From the NCBI RefSeq assembly GCF_017349315.1, contig NZ_JAFMPP010000018.1, positions 1 through 64,000 of the forward strand: a stretch of DNA of 64,000 nucleotides. Direction: 5' to 3'. The DNA is from Jiella flava. GTDB taxonomy: Bacteria; Pseudomonadota; Alphaproteobacteria; Rhizobiales; Rhizobiaceae. The notes beneath the pieces are model-generated. The model was not told the origin of the DNA, searched no databases, and saw only the letters and a list, made by a program, of their open reading frames with translations. Position numbers and translations under genes: made by a program. Shown one piece after another: positions 8,859-17,782 of this stretch (position 1 is its first letter; the number at the start of each line of letters is the position of its first letter).

Positions 8859-9429
8859 TCGGCCGCCCAAGCCATTGCAGCCCAAGGCTCCGCGCCCGGG
8901 CCGCGCGGCATTCAAGGGCATGGCGCCCAAAGGCTACCGCATCCGCATGATGGAACCAGGGGAAGCGGCCGACCTTCTGCGACTTCGCCATCTCGGACGC
9001 GGTGCATCCCTCGGCGCCTTGACCGGCACGACCGATCTTGCCGCCTTCGTGCCCTATCTCGTCAGCCACGAGATTTTCGTCGTCGACACCAAGGTCAGCG
9101 GCGCGGCCGTCGCCTTCGCCGCCGCCGCGGCGCGGCTCGACATCTATCTTCTGCGCGAAATCCGGGTTGCTCCCGCTCTGAGGCACGACACCGTCGTCGG
9201 CGCCGCGCTGCTCAACGCTGTGACGCAAAGAGCACGCTGGTTTCATCATCGTGCATTGGTGGTTGCAGCCGATATCGACTCAAACGCCGCTTCGGCCTTT
9301 GATGGGATTCATGGTTTTGTGAAGGTTTCGCGACAGGATAGTCCGGCAGACTTGATCGACACGCTTGGCGGCGAAGCGATCGGCGATGAAGCGCCCATCA
9401 GCGAAGAGATTCGCGTGAAGTGGCTTTGA
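8848..9429 (+). CDS. Probable GNAT-fold acetyltransferase
   Basis: A 193-residue protein with a basic, proline-rich N-terminus followed by a segment resembling the GNAT acetyltransferase fold: the start MMEPGEAADLLRLRHL, a central strand region EIFVVDTKVSG, and IREIRVAPALR-like sequence (LLREIRVAPALRHDTVVGAALLN) where acetyl-CoA would bind. The glycine-rich Q/RxxGxG/A loop is poorly conserved, so assignment is tentative and activity is uncertain. The ATG at 8848 overlaps the end of the DUF1330 gene by 11 bp; a longer frame starting at 8701 would lie entirely inside that gene and is rejected. Confidence 0.6.
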   Translation: MPADRPPKPLQPKAPRPGRAAFKGMAPKGYRIRMMEPGEAADLLRLRHLGRGASLGALTGTTDLAAFVPYLVSHEIFVVDTKVSGAAVAFAAAAARLDIYLLREIRVAPALRHDTVVGAALLNAVTQRARWFHHRALVVAADIDSNAASAFDGIHGFVKVSRQDSPADLIDTLGGEAIGDEAPISEEIRVKWL

Positions 9430-9684
9430 CGCCAGAACGGCCAGGTAATCCGGTGGAACCCGGCGATAACATTGAGCGCAGCTTGGGGGAGAGGCCGTCG
9501 AGCGCCCGGTCGAAGAGCTGATGCTGCGATGCCCATGGGAGGGAAAGCGCAAGTCGCATCCCGAAAAAGCCACACCGCCTGCGGGCGCGCCATCGGCCGC
9601 ACCGCAAGCCGCGGCCCATTCTCACGGATGGCTCTTCGCCTCCCGCGGCGCAGGTTCGCGACCGGCGAGGTTTGAGGCCGGAAT

Positions 9685-9713
9685 TTGTGCATTGCAGCAA
9701 AGATTGCTATATT
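9685..9713 (+). promoter_or_regulatory. Putative sigma-70 promoter of phaZ
   Basis: TTGTGC (9685-9690) and TATATT (9708-9713) are separated by exactly 17 bp. Transcription would start near 9720, giving a short leader with the ribosome-binding site GGAAGG before the ATG at 9738. The rest of the 308-bp gap upstream (9430-9684) shows no supported gene. Confidence 0.5.
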
Positions 9714-9737
9714 CGATACAAACGGAAGGCAAATGCG

Positions 9738-11948
9738 ATGTTGTATCAGCTATATGAGTGGAATCATGCCGCGCTGACGCCGTTCCGCGCCGTGGCTGAC
9801 GCCACGCGGCTATTCTACCAAAATCCGCTCAATCCGCTCTCGCACACGACGGCCGGCCGCTCCTTCGCGGCTGCAGCAGAATTGTTCGAGCGCACCACCC
9901 GGGTCTATGGCAAGCCGGAGTTCGGGCTCCACGAAACCGCCATTCGCGGCCAGCGGGTTCCCGTGGTCGATAAGCCGGTGTGGCGCAAGCCGTTCTGCGA
10001 TCTTCTGCATTTCGAGCGCGAACTGCCCCGGGGCCACGGCCAGGATCCGCGCATCCTCGTCGTCGCACCGATGTCGGGCCATTATGCGACGCTTCTGCGC
10101 GGCACCGTCGAAGCGCTGCTGCCCTATGCCGACGTCTATATCTCCGACTGGAAGGATGCGCGCACGGTGCCGCTGTCGAAGGGCAGCTTCGACCTCGACG
10201 ATTATGTCGACTACGTCGTCGAGATGCTGCGCTTCCTTGGTCCCGACACCCATGTGATCGGCGTTTGCCAACCGGCGGTGCCCGTGCTGATGGCGACGGC
10301 GGTGATGGAAAAGGCCGGCGATCCGTGCGCGCCTGCGACGATGACGTTGATGGGCGGCCCGATCGACACCCGCATCAATCCGACGGCGGTCAACAAGCTC
10401 GCCGAAGAGAACGGCATCGAGTGGTTCCGCGAGAATGTCGTGATGGCGGTGCCCTTCCCGCATGCCGGCTTCATGCGCCAAGTCTATCCCGGCTTCCTGC
10501 AGCTCACCGGCTTCATGTCGATGAATCTCGACCGGCACTTCATCGCCCACAAGGATTTCTTCTGGCATCTCGTCAAGGATGACGGCGACTCGGCGGAAAA
10601 GCACCGTGAATTCTACGATGAATACAACGCCGTGATGGATCTGACCGCTGAGTTTTATCTGCAAACGGTCGAGGAAGTCTTCATCAAGCACTCGCTGCCG
10701 AAGGGCGACATTTGCCATCACGGCGAGCGGGTCGACCTCACGGCCATCCGCAACACCGCGTTGCTGACTGTCGAGGGCGAAAACGACGACATTTCCGGCG
10801 TCGGCCAAACCGAAGCGGCGCAGGATCTGTGCGTCAACATCCCCGGCGACAAGCGTGTCCACTATGTCCAGCCGAAGGTCGGCCATTACGGCGTCTTCAA
10901 CGGTTCGCGCTTCCGCGCCGAGATCTGCCCGCGCATCGTCGACTTCGCCCTCACCCACGGCACCACCCATAGCGGCGCCTCGGCCAAGCCACGGGCCGGC
11001 GACGAAGTGCGAGAGCCGCGCCGGATCGGCGCCTATGCCGAACGCGCCGCCAAGGCAGGGACGCTCGGCCGATCGCTGTCGACGTCGGGTGAGAGCGGCT
11101 TCGGCGCCGCAGCGGGCCTCAAAAGCTTCGACGCGGCGATGAAGGCGATAACCGCGCCGGCCAAGGCGATGATGTCGGGCGCCATGGATGCGGCGAGCTA
11201 TCCGTTCGGCTCCTTTGCCGGCAGCAACAATGCCGGTTTCTCCTCGCCCCGAATCGCCCCAATGCCGGAGACGGTGCAAGCCAACGGTGCCGCAGATGAG
11301 CCGGTGGCAAACCAGCCCGCCGCACCCACCGCCGAGATTTCACCACCGATCGACGAGACGCCGCAGCAAGCCAATGCTCTGACGGCGGCCGCACCGGAGG
11401 TGAAGGCCCCGAAGATCGAGGCGCCGCAGGCAAAGACTGCTGTCGCCGAGAAACAGAAGCCGGCCAAGACGGGGGCCACGGCAACAGCGGCTCCGCCCGC
11501 CGAACCAAGCGCGGCCAGGCCTGCCCCAACGCCGGCGCCCGCCAAGGCTGCGAAGGCCGCCAAGGCTGACCCGTTCCTGCTCGCGACCAAGGCAACCGCG
11601 AAACCGCGACCGACGGCAACGGCCAGCTCTTCCGCCTCTGCCAGGTCCAAACCCCCTGTCAAGAAAACTGCGGCCCCATCAAAGACCGCATCAGCCGCCC
11701 CGGCCAAGACCGAGGCCAAGGCTTCGGCGAGGGCGGCCGGTCCGGATGACGACCTTTTCACACAGCGCGATGCCAAGCCGGCGGCAAGCCTGCAACCGGC
11801 CAAGGCAGAGGCGGAGGCAGAGGTGAAAACTGCCGCTGATGCGACGCCCACCAAGTCGGCGACCGCCCCCTCTCGGCGCGGGTCGCGCACTCACAGCGCA
11901 CCGCGCACCAAGAAGACGCCCCCCGCCGGTCGCGGCCGCCGGCGCTGA
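9738..11948 (+). CDS. phaZ: Intracellular poly(3-hydroxybutyrate) depolymerase with H1-like basic tail
   Basis: Mobilises stored PHB granules to 3-hydroxybutyrate. Residues 1 to about 415 match intracellular PhaZ of the Ralstonia PhaZa1 type: the start MLYQLYEWNHAAL, PMSGHYATLLRGTV, and the nucleophile region VIGVCQPAVPV, where C177 replaces the serine of a normal lipase box, as in this family. Family members are usually about 400-430 residues. This one has 736, because a tail of some 320 residues follows that is very rich in Ala, Pro, Lys and Thr and ends in arginines (RGRRR). The tail resembles histone-H1-like tails such as that of the granule protein PhaF. The ATG at 9738 fits the family start and has GGAAGG upstream. 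Confidence 0.92.
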   Translation: MLYQLYEWNHAALTPFRAVADATRLFYQNPLNPLSHTTAGRSFAAAAELFERTTRVYGKPEFGLHETAIRGQRVPVVDKPVWRKPFCDLLHFERELPRGHGQDPRILVVAPMSGHYATLLRGTVEALLPYADVYISDWKDARTVPLSKGSFDLDDYVDYVVEMLRFLGPDTHVIGVCQPAVPVLMATAVMEKAGDPCAPATMTLMGGPIDTRINPTAVNKLAEENGIEWFRENVVMAVPFPHAGFMRQVYPGFLQLTGFMSMNLDRHFIAHKDFFWHLVKDDGDSAEKHREFYDEYNAVMDLTAEFYLQTVEEVFIKHSLPKGDICHHGERVDLTAIRNTALLTVEGENDDISGVGQTEAAQDLCVNIPGDKRVHYVQPKVGHYGVFNGSRFRAEICPRIVDFALTHGTTHSGASAKPRAGDEVREPRRIGAYAERAAKAGTLGRSLSTSGESGFGAAAGLKSFDAAMKAITAPAKAMMSGAMDAASYPFGSFAGSNNAGFSSPRIAPMPETVQANGAADEPVANQPAAPTAEISPPIDETPQQANALTAAAPEVKAPKIEAPQAKTAVAEKQKPAKTGATATAAPPAEPSAARPAPTPAPAKAAKAAKADPFLLATKATAKPRPTATASSSASARSKPPVKKTAAPSKTASAAPAKTEAKASARAAGPDDDLFTQRDAKPAASLQPAKAEAEAEVKTAADATPTKSATAPSRRGSRTHSAPRTKKTPPAGRGRRR

Positions 11949-11975
11949 TGGCAGCCGGTCAAAGCAGGAAGACAC

Positions 11976-12016
11976 AACCCGTTACCGGGTTTTTCGACAA
12001 CCCCCGGTGACGGGTC
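11976..12016. terminator. Terminator between convergent phaZ and trmD
   Basis: AACCCG-TTAC-CGGGTT (11976-11991) is followed by a T-run on the plus strand, giving a short Rho-independent terminator for phaZ. An overlapping longer stem pairs ACCCGTTACCGG with CCGGTGACGGGT (to about 12016), which could also stop trmD transcription from the other side. Confidence 0.6.
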
Positions 12017-12046
12017 TTCTCAGCGCCTTTGCGCCTTTGCCGTTGA

Positions 12047-12751
12047 TCAGCGCTCTTTGTCAGTTTCGGGCACGGCCAGAAGATCCGGCCGTCGCTCACG
12101 CGTCAGCCGCTCGGCCTCGGCAAGCCGCCAGCGCTCGACGGCGCCATGATCCCCGGAGGTCAGCACCGGCGGAATGCGTCGCCCCTCCCATTCGGCCGGA
12201 CGGGTGTAATGGGGATGCTCCAACAGCGGTCGTTCAAAACTTTCATGGACGCCGGACTGGTCATTGCCCATGACGCCCGGCAGCAAACGGATCACCGCGT
12301 CGAGCAGCACCGTCGCGGCGATCTCGCCGCCGGACAGGACATAGTCCCCGATCGAAATCTCGCACAGGCCCCGCGCCTCGATGATCCGCTCGTCGATCCC
12401 CTCGAAACGTCCGCAGACGATCACCGCACCCTCGCCCGCCGCCAGCTCGCGCACGAAGCGCTGCGTCAGCGGTCGCCCGCGCGGGCTCATCAACAGCTTC
12501 GGTCGCCTGTCGCCATCGGGCGCCGCCGCGTCGATCGCCGCGGCCAAAACATCGGCACGCAGCACCATGCCCGCCCCACCGCCGGCCGGTGTATCGTCGA
12601 CGGCGCGATGCTTGCCAATGCCGAAATCACGGATCTGCCGCGTCTCGATCGTCGCGTCACCCCGCTCCAACGCCCGTCCGGAGAGCGAAACACCGAGCGG
12701 TCCCGGAAACATCTCCGGATAAAGCGTCAAGATCGTCGCCCGAAAGCTCAT
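12047..12751 (-). CDS. trmD: tRNA (guanine-N1)-methyltransferase TrmD
   Basis: Methylates G37 of tRNAs reading CUN, CCN and CGG codons, preventing frameshifts. The 234-residue SPOUT-class protein has the trefoil-knot SAM site: [25 protein letters not shown] and [13 protein letters not shown], followed by [10 protein letters not shown] and the substrate-binding [13 protein letters not shown]. The length is normal. It is the distal gene of the ffh-rpsP-rimM-trmD neighbourhood. The usual next gene, rplS, is not present; phaZ lies convergent instead. Confidence 0.96.
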   Translation of the reverse strand: MSFRATILTLYPEMFPGPLGVSLSGRALERGDATIETRQIRDFGIGKHRAVDDTPAGGGAGMVLRADVLAAAIDAAAPDGDRRPKLLMSPRGRPLTQRFVRELAAGEGAVIVCGRFEGIDERIIEARGLCEISIGDYVLSGGEIAATVLLDAVIRLLPGVMGNDQSGVHESFERPLLEHPHYTRPAEWEGRRIPPVLTSGDHGAVERWRLAEAERLTRERRPDLLAVPETDKER

Positions 12752-12755
12752 CGGA

Positions 12756-13058
12756 TCAAGCGAGCAACTCGGCCCGGCCGGCCTCGGTGATCTTCAGGTC
12801 GCGATCAAGGATCGTCACCGCCGACAGCGCGCCATGCCAGTCAGCGATGTGGGCCGAGCGGCCATGGGCTTGGAGCGTCTCGCGGCTCTCCCACTCCTCA
12901 TAGATGCGCACCAGCCCGGGTTCGAGCAGATCCTCGGCGAAGCTGTAGACGAGGCACCCAGCTTCGGCCCGCGTCGCGGTGAGAACGGCGGTCGCCGCCC
13001 CCCGAACCTTGGCGAGGTCTTCAGGACTGAGCCGCAAAATGCCGGATACGATCACCAT
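12756..13058 (-). CDS. Antibiotic biosynthesis monooxygenase (ABM)-type protein, putative quinol monooxygenase
   Basis: A 100-residue dimeric alpha/beta-barrel (ABM) protein of the YgiN type. Visible family features are an N-terminal strand [10 protein letters not shown], the segment [26 protein letters not shown], and a late ALSAVTI. Family members oxidise quinols or degrade small aromatics without metal; the substrate here is unknown. It sits between rimM and trmD: its start overlaps the rimM stop and only 4 bp separate it from trmD, so it is translated from the same message as two tRNA/rRNA maturation genes. Confidence 0.85.
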   Translation of the reverse strand: MVIVSGILRLSPEDLAKVRGAATAVLTATRAEAGCLVYSFAEDLLEPGLVRIYEEWESRETLQAHGRSAHIADWHGALSAVTILDRDLKITEAGRAELLA

Positions 13059-13657
13059 CAGTCTTTCTCCCGCTCTGGCTGGACGTCGGCCTTGGCCCCG
13101 TCGTTGTCTTCGCCCTCATCATCATCTTCATCGCCGTCGCCGTCGCCGTCGATCAATCCCGCCGCCAGCGGTTCGACGATGATGATGCCGGCGTCGAGAT
13201 CGATGTTGGGAACAGCGGCTTCGGAAAACGGGATCATCACCGTCGCAGCCCCCTCCCGTGCGATCTCCAAGATGTCGCCGGCGCCGAAATTGTGAACGCC
13301 GACGATAGAGCCGATCGCGTCGCCGGCGGTCGAACGTGCCTCGAGGCCTTCAAGATCATCGAGATAGAACTCGTCGTCGTCCTCGGTCTGCGGCAACAGC
13401 GATCGGTCGACGAACAGCTCGGTGCCGTTCAGCCGTTCGGCATGATTACGGTCCGCGACCTCGGCAAAGCGGACGAGCAGCATGGCTTTTTGTGGCCGGG
13501 CAGCCTTCACCGTGTAGCGGTTGCCCTTGGCGTCGAACAACGGGCCGTAGCGTCCGAGGGCTTCGGGATTGTCGGTGAAGGAGCGCACCCGGCATTCGCC
13601 GCGAATGCCATGAGCGCCGCCGATGACGGCGAGGAGGACAGGGTTTTTCGGGGTCAC
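13058..13657 (-). CDS. rimM: Ribosome maturation factor RimM
   Basis: Assembly factor for the 30S head that binds ribosomal protein S19. The N-terminal RimM barrel starts VLLAVIGGAHGIRGECRVRSFTDNPE, and the PRC-barrel half contains DEFYLDDLEGLEARS, GSIVGVHNFGAGDILEI and MIPFSEAAVP. The GTG at 13657 gives 199 residues and fits the family start; a longer frame to 13747 adds basic, unconserved sequence. The C-terminus ends in a strongly acidic tail of about 30 residues (GDGDGDEDDDEGEDND) not present in E. coli RimM. The stop overlaps the start of the ABM-type gene. Confidence 0.92.
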   Translation of the reverse strand: MTPKNPVLLAVIGGAHGIRGECRVRSFTDNPEALGRYGPLFDAKGNRYTVKAARPQKAMLLVRFAEVADRNHAERLNGTELFVDRSLLPQTEDDDEFYLDDLEGLEARSTAGDAIGSIVGVHNFGAGDILEIAREGAATVMIPFSEAAVPNIDLDAGIIIVEPLAAGLIDGDGDGDEDDDEGEDNDGAKADVQPEREKD

Positions 13658-13799
13658 GTGGGGCTTCGGCTCTCGATGCGTCAGACGATGGCACGGACCG
13701 GCAGTTAGCCGAAGCCGGCCGGTCGCCACAAGAGCCGGACCCGACACGGATTTGCCGCGAGTGGGCCTGAGATGGCGGAACGGCCGCGACGATCCGGTG

Positions 13800-15305
13800 C
13801 TATGCGCCGCGCGGCTCGACTTCTTGCTCTTTCGTCACCCTAGCGCTGCGGTCGCGCTTGTTGCGATACATGTCCTCGTCGGCGCGCATCACCACATCCT
13901 CCAGCCGCTCGCCGGGGCTGGAGATCGACAGGCCGAAGGACAGCGCCAAACGCGTCGAGCCGTAGAACTGATTGTTGACCTCGACGAGCTCCTGCAACGT
14001 CGCGATCATCTGCCGGCCGTCAGTCAGGCCGCAGGATGGCATCAGCACGGCGAATTCGTCGCCGCCGATGCGCGCGGCGGTCGAAGGCGCCGTCACCGCC
14101 TCCTTGAAGATTTCGCCGGCGCGTCGGAGCAGCGCGTCACCCGCCGCATGGCCCATCGAATCATTGGCGAGCTTCAGCCCGTCGAGATCGGCGAGGATCA
14201 CCGCCACCGGCTCTGGTCCCTTGCGCTCCAGCCGATTCAGCTCATCGACAAAGAACGACCGATTGCAGAGCTTGGTCAGGATGTCGTGCTTGCCGAGGAA
14301 TTCGAGATAGGCCTCGGCCTTCTTGCGGGCGGTGATGTCGGTCAGCGCCACTTGCACCAGGGACCAGTCGCTCTCGCGCCCGGGGAAGACCGAGAACTGC
14401 ATATGGACATGCAGCTCCTCCCCCGACAGCGCGTAATTCACCACCTCGCGCTGCTGGAACAGCTTGCCGTCCCACAAATCCACCAACTGCTCGCGAAAAT
14501 GCTGTCGCATGTTGTCGCGAAAGACCTCACCGAGCCGGCGCAGCAGCATCTCCTTGTCGCGCGCCTCGAACAGATCCAGCGTGTACTGATTGACGTCGAT
14601 GACGCGGATCTCGCTCATACAGCGCGAGACGAATTCGGGATGAACGTCGGTGAAGGTGCGAAAATCCTCGACGCCGCTGGCGCGAACACCTTCGAGCAGC
14701 ATCTTGACCGCCGAAAAATCCTCCACCCACAGCGAAATCGGCGAATGCTCGAACAAGCCGCGGGCGAAGTTCTCTTTCTCTACCAGCTGCCGACGCTGCT
14801 GCATGAGTTCGGTGATGTTCTCTGTCGAGACGATGACCCGCGACCAATCATGCTCGGCGCCCGGCAAAATCCGCGCCCGAAGCTGCACGTCGAGCCGACG
14901 GCCGGTGAGTGTGTAGTTGACCGCCTGGCTTTCGAAGCCGTCACTGCGCTCCCACAGCTGGCACAGCTCGCCAAGATGGGAGGACAGCATATCGCGCGAA
15001 AACACCACGTCGAGATTGTCGATCAGATCGGCGGCATCCTTGGCCTCGAACAGCGCGACGGCCCGTTCGTTGACCTTCAGCACCCGGATCGACAGGGCAG
15101 CCTCGCGCACGAGCTCCGGATTTTCTTCGAGATGGGCGCGCAGATCGCGCACGCCGTCGGCCCGCCACGCCTCCAGGAGAGCTTTCACGCCGCCAAAATC
15201 TTCCAGCCAAAGCGGCAGGGGCGCGAGATCGAAAATAGAATTTTCGGTCACGCCCGCTTTGCCGACGTTATCCATAGGCAAGTCATCCGTGAAAGCACTG
15301 TCCAT
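13800..15305 (-). CDS. PAS-PAS-GGDEF diguanylate cyclase
   Basis: Predicted soluble c-di-GMP synthase of about 501 residues. Two tandem PAS-like domains are clearly internal duplicates: LWLEDFGGVKALLEAWRADG and LWVEDFSAVKMLLEGVRASG recur about 125 residues apart, each ending in a PAC-like segment (STENITELMQQRRQL; ALTDITARKKAEAYL). The C-terminal cyclase domain has HDILTKLCNRSFF, ILADLDGLKLANDSMGH and an intact GGDEF catalytic site (RIGGDEFAVLM). An RxxD inhibitory site five residues before GGDEF is not seen, so product inhibition may be absent. No membrane segment is present. The ATG at 15305 is my choice; a GTG at 15332 is possible. The gene is inserted in the rpsP-rimM neighbourhood. Confidence 0.88.
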   Translation of the reverse strand: MDSAFTDDLPMDNVGKAGVTENSIFDLAPLPLWLEDFGGVKALLEAWRADGVRDLRAHLEENPELVREAALSIRVLKVNERAVALFEAKDAADLIDNLDVVFSRDMLSSHLGELCQLWERSDGFESQAVNYTLTGRRLDVQLRARILPGAEHDWSRVIVSTENITELMQQRRQLVEKENFARGLFEHSPISLWVEDFSAVKMLLEGVRASGVEDFRTFTDVHPEFVSRCMSEIRVIDVNQYTLDLFEARDKEMLLRRLGEVFRDNMRQHFREQLVDLWDGKLFQQREVVNYALSGEELHVHMQFSVFPGRESDWSLVQVALTDITARKKAEAYLEFLGKHDILTKLCNRSFFVDELNRLERKGPEPVAVILADLDGLKLANDSMGHAAGDALLRRAGEIFKEAVTAPSTAARIGGDEFAVLMPSCGLTDGRQMIATLQELVEVNNQFYGSTRLALSFGLSISSPGERLEDVVMRADEDMYRNKRDRSARVTKEQEVEPRGA

Positions 15306-15460
15306 CGCCTGGCCGGTTCGCTCGAAAAACACTTGTTGCCAACGGCCGGAGGCTGGCGCGACGCATTGGCAATTCTCATTCTAAGATTATTTTTTGCAAT
15401 CCTTACATCAAGGTTTCGATGTTCGATTTACCATTCTTTTTGCCCTGCGACAAAACGGCA

Positions 15461-15494
15461 AAAGGCGGGCGTCGCCTTTCGGCATCGCCCGCCC
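15461..15494 (-). terminator. Rho-independent terminator of the phytase-like gene
   Basis: On the minus strand GGCGGGCGATGCC pairs with GGCGACGCCCGCC through a GAAA-containing loop and is followed by TTTTGCCGTTTT. The element lies 30 bp beyond the stop of the gene at 15524-16834 and separates it from the GGDEF gene, which therefore needs its own promoter. Confidence 0.75.
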
Positions 15495-15523
15495 GGGATG
15501 CGTCGTTTCGAGACCTGATCGGC

Positions 15524-16834
15524 TCAGTGGGTCGCCGTCAGCGGCTTGTCGAGGGTGATCTTGACGATGTAGCTCGGATCGCCAGCGATGCCGAAATCGT
15601 TGTCTGTCGTTAGGATCAGCGTCGTCGGGTTCATCACCGCGATACCCTCGATCTTGGCCGGCATATCCTTGAGATCGTCGCTATCGAGCACCAGCGTCTT
15701 CTTCAAGGGTTGCACCTTGGCCGCTTCGATCGCCTCGCCCCTCAGCTGTTCGAGGCTCGGGCTGGTTGCGGGATCGTCGAATGTCGCCGGGATCGTCGCG
15801 GCCTTGGAAAGATCCACGCGGTAGAGCTTGGTCGTCTTCGACACCCGCTCCAGAATCAGCAGTTGATCCGGCCCGATCGCGGCCATCTCGGACACCTTGA
15901 CCGCCGACTGCGCCGGCACCTTCTTGGCGTTGTCGGCCTTGAAGCTCGACGGCTCGTCCAGCTCATAGGCATATTCGCCGACAACGGCCTCGGTCTTCGG
16001 ATCGAACTTGAACAGCCGGATCAGGCGCGAGGCCTTATAAGCTTTGGAATCCGGATTATCGAGCGGGCTCTGCAGGGCGAAATAGAGCATCGATCCATCC
16101 GGCGAAACGCCGATCGATTCGATCCCGCGATTGAGGTGGCGCTTCATCACCAAGGGCGGCAGGACACCTTTGACCGGGAAGGACGCGCTCTTGTAGTCAC
16201 CCTCCAGACCTTTCGGCACCAGCCGCTCGATCACCGTGCCATCGGCGGCGACATGGGCGATCGAGGCGCCGTATTCCTCGCCGATCCAATAGGTGCCGTC
16301 GGCCAGTCGGACGACGCCCTCGGCGTCGAAGCCGTCCGGTGACGGTTTGACCGGCTTGCCCTCGGCCGAATAGGCGCCTTCGCTGGTGGTCTTCGTCAGG
16401 GGATTGGACAGGCCGTTGAGACGATGGCCATCCGTTCCCTTCAGCGGCGTGGTCGAAACCACGGAAACTTTGCCGCCTTCGCCTATCTTCATTTCATAGA
16501 TCGTCGGGGTGAAGTCCGGAACGGGAAAAATCTTCGCCTTGCCATCGCCAGCGCACAGATCGTCCTTGCCAAGACCGATAAGCTTTTCGGCATCCTCGCC
16601 GCAGTCGATGTTCGGGCCGCGATCGGTGATCGTATAGAATACATCGGCCGGATCGCTGGCCCGGTGGAACGCACCCGAGCCGAAGCCGACGGTGAGATCC
16701 ATCACCTTGCCGTTGGGATAGGTGACCGACTTCAGCGGCAGATCCGGCACTGTCAGCGGCGTGACTTCAGCAGCGGAAGCCGCGGTGACCATGGCCGCCA
16801 GGCTGACGGCGGCAGAAAGGCTGATGGAGCGCAT
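15524..16834 (-). CDS. Exported esterase-like / phytase-like beta-propeller protein
   Basis: A 436-residue protein of the group annotated as esterase-like activity of phytase family (PF13449). A clear signal peptide (MRSISLSAAVSLAAMVTAASA) precedes a mature chain starting AEVTPLTVPDL, so it is periplasmic or secreted. Family blocks visible are FYTITDRGPNID, RLNGLSNPLT, DAEGVVRLADGTYWIGEEYG, RGIESIGVSPDGSMLYFALQ and KIEGIAVMNPTTLILTTDND, the last near the C-terminus. Substrate specificity cannot be told; phosphomonoester or phytate hydrolysis is only a family suggestion. Residues encoded upstream of 16834 in the same frame read through the rpsP terminator and are not coding. It has its own terminator. 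Confidence 0.85.
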   Translation of the reverse strand: MRSISLSAAVSLAAMVTAASAAEVTPLTVPDLPLKSVTYPNGKVMDLTVGFGSGAFHRASDPADVFYTITDRGPNIDCGEDAEKLIGLGKDDLCAGDGKAKIFPVPDFTPTIYEMKIGEGGKVSVVSTTPLKGTDGHRLNGLSNPLTKTTSEGAYSAEGKPVKPSPDGFDAEGVVRLADGTYWIGEEYGASIAHVAADGTVIERLVPKGLEGDYKSASFPVKGVLPPLVMKRHLNRGIESIGVSPDGSMLYFALQSPLDNPDSKAYKASRLIRLFKFDPKTEAVVGEYAYELDEPSSFKADNAKKVPAQSAVKVSEMAAIGPDQLLILERVSKTTKLYRVDLSKAATIPATFDDPATSPSLEQLRGEAIEAAKVQPLKKTLVLDSDDLKDMPAKIEGIAVMNPTTLILTTDNDFGIAGDPSYIVKITLDKPLTATH

Positions 16835-16960
16835 CGGGACGATCTCTTCTTCATTGATGATGACCGTGTCCCGGTAAACCGCCCGCATGACAGGGCCGCG
16901 ACAAAGCGGCGTCGCGCCCTTCCCCTTCGGCGGCCCACACATGTCCCGCACCAAGAAAAA

Positions 16961-16983
16961 AGCGACGTCCGCCGGACGTCGCT
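16961..16983 (-). terminator. Rho-independent terminator downstream of rpsP
   Basis: AGCGACGTCC and GGACGTCGCT form a perfect 10-bp stem with a 3-nt loop. On the minus strand the stem is followed directly by a run of six T. It marks the end of the ffh-chorismate mutase-rpsP transcript and separates it from the phytase-like gene. Confidence 0.85.
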
Positions 16984-17015
16984 CCTTCAAAGCTTTCACG
17001 ATGTGACGCCGCGCC

Positions 17016-17429
17016 TTACGCGCTGGCTTCCTCGCTCGCCTCTTCGGCCGGAGCGGCGGCGGCGGCCGCGGCCTCGGCAGCGGCTGCCGCTGCATCCGCT
17101 TCCTTCTGCTTGCGCTCGGCTTCGCGCTCCTGGGCCTTCTTGCCCGGCAGCGCCTTCGTCGGATTGCTGCGCTCGGGGCGCTTGGCGATCCCGGCCTGAT
17201 CGAGGAAGCGCAGCACGCGGTCGGTCGGCTGAGCGCCCTCGCCGAGCCAATGCTTGATACGGTCTTCCTTCAGGGCAACGCGCTCGGCGTCCTTCGGCAG
17301 CATCGGATTCCACGAGCCGAGCTGCTCGATGAAGCGGCCGTCGCGGGGCGAACGGGCGTCGGCAACGACGATGTGGTAATAGGGCCGCTTCTTCGAACCG
17401 GCACGGGCAAGGCGCATCTTCAGGGGCAT
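17016..17429 (-). CDS. rpsP: Small ribosomal subunit protein bS16
   Basis: Component of the 30S subunit needed for assembly of the 5' domain. The first 80 residues match bS16 closely ([57 protein letters not shown]). At 137 residues it is much longer than the E. coli protein (82) because of a tail rich in Ala, Glu and Lys, as in other Hyphomicrobiales. It is third in the minus-strand order ffh, chorismate mutase, rpsP, and a strong terminator follows. Confidence 0.96.
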   Translation of the reverse strand: MPLKMRLARAGSKKRPYYHIVVADARSPRDGRFIEQLGSWNPMLPKDAERVALKEDRIKHWLGEGAQPTDRVLRFLDQAGIAKRPERSNPTKALPGKKAQEREAERKQKEADAAAAAAEAAAAAAAPAEEASEEASA

Positions 17430-17449
17430 GTCTGTCTTCTCCTAGATCA

Positions 17450-17782
17450 TCAGTCGGCGCTGCGCGCGGCAGCAATGGCTTCGTGGTGGCGGATGACTTC
17501 CCGGATCACGAAATTGAGGAACGTCTCCGCGAATTCGGGATCGAGTTCGGCGTCGGCAGCCAGCCGGCGCAACCGCTCGATCTGCTGCTTCTCGCGGGCG
17601 GGATCCCCCGGAGGCAGGCTATGCTCGGCCTTCAGCGCCCCGACCTTCTTGGTGCAGCGAAAGCGTTCAGCCAGCATATGGATAATCGCCGCGTCGATAT
17701 TGTCGATCGAGCGACGCAGGTTCAAAAGCTCCGCCATCGGATCGACGGCAGCGGTGGATTGGGTTTCGATGTCGATGGTCAT
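17450..17782 (-). CDS. Chorismate mutase (AroQ class)
   Basis: Rearranges chorismate to prephenate at the branch to phenylalanine and tyrosine. The 110-residue all-helical AroQ domain shows the family pattern LLNLRRSIDNIDAAIIHMLAERF, KKVGALKAEH and a final FLNFVIREVIRHHE helix; the arginines and lysine of the AroQ active site appear present. Its ATG overlaps the ffh stop as ATGA, so the gene is translationally coupled to ffh, and rpsP follows after 20 bp. This placement between ffh and rpsP recurs in Hyphomicrobiales. Confidence 0.92.
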   Translation of the reverse strand: MTIDIETQSTAAVDPMAELLNLRRSIDNIDAAIIHMLAERFRCTKKVGALKAEHSLPPGDPAREKQQIERLRRLAADAELDPEFAETFLNFVIREVIRHHEAIAAARSAD

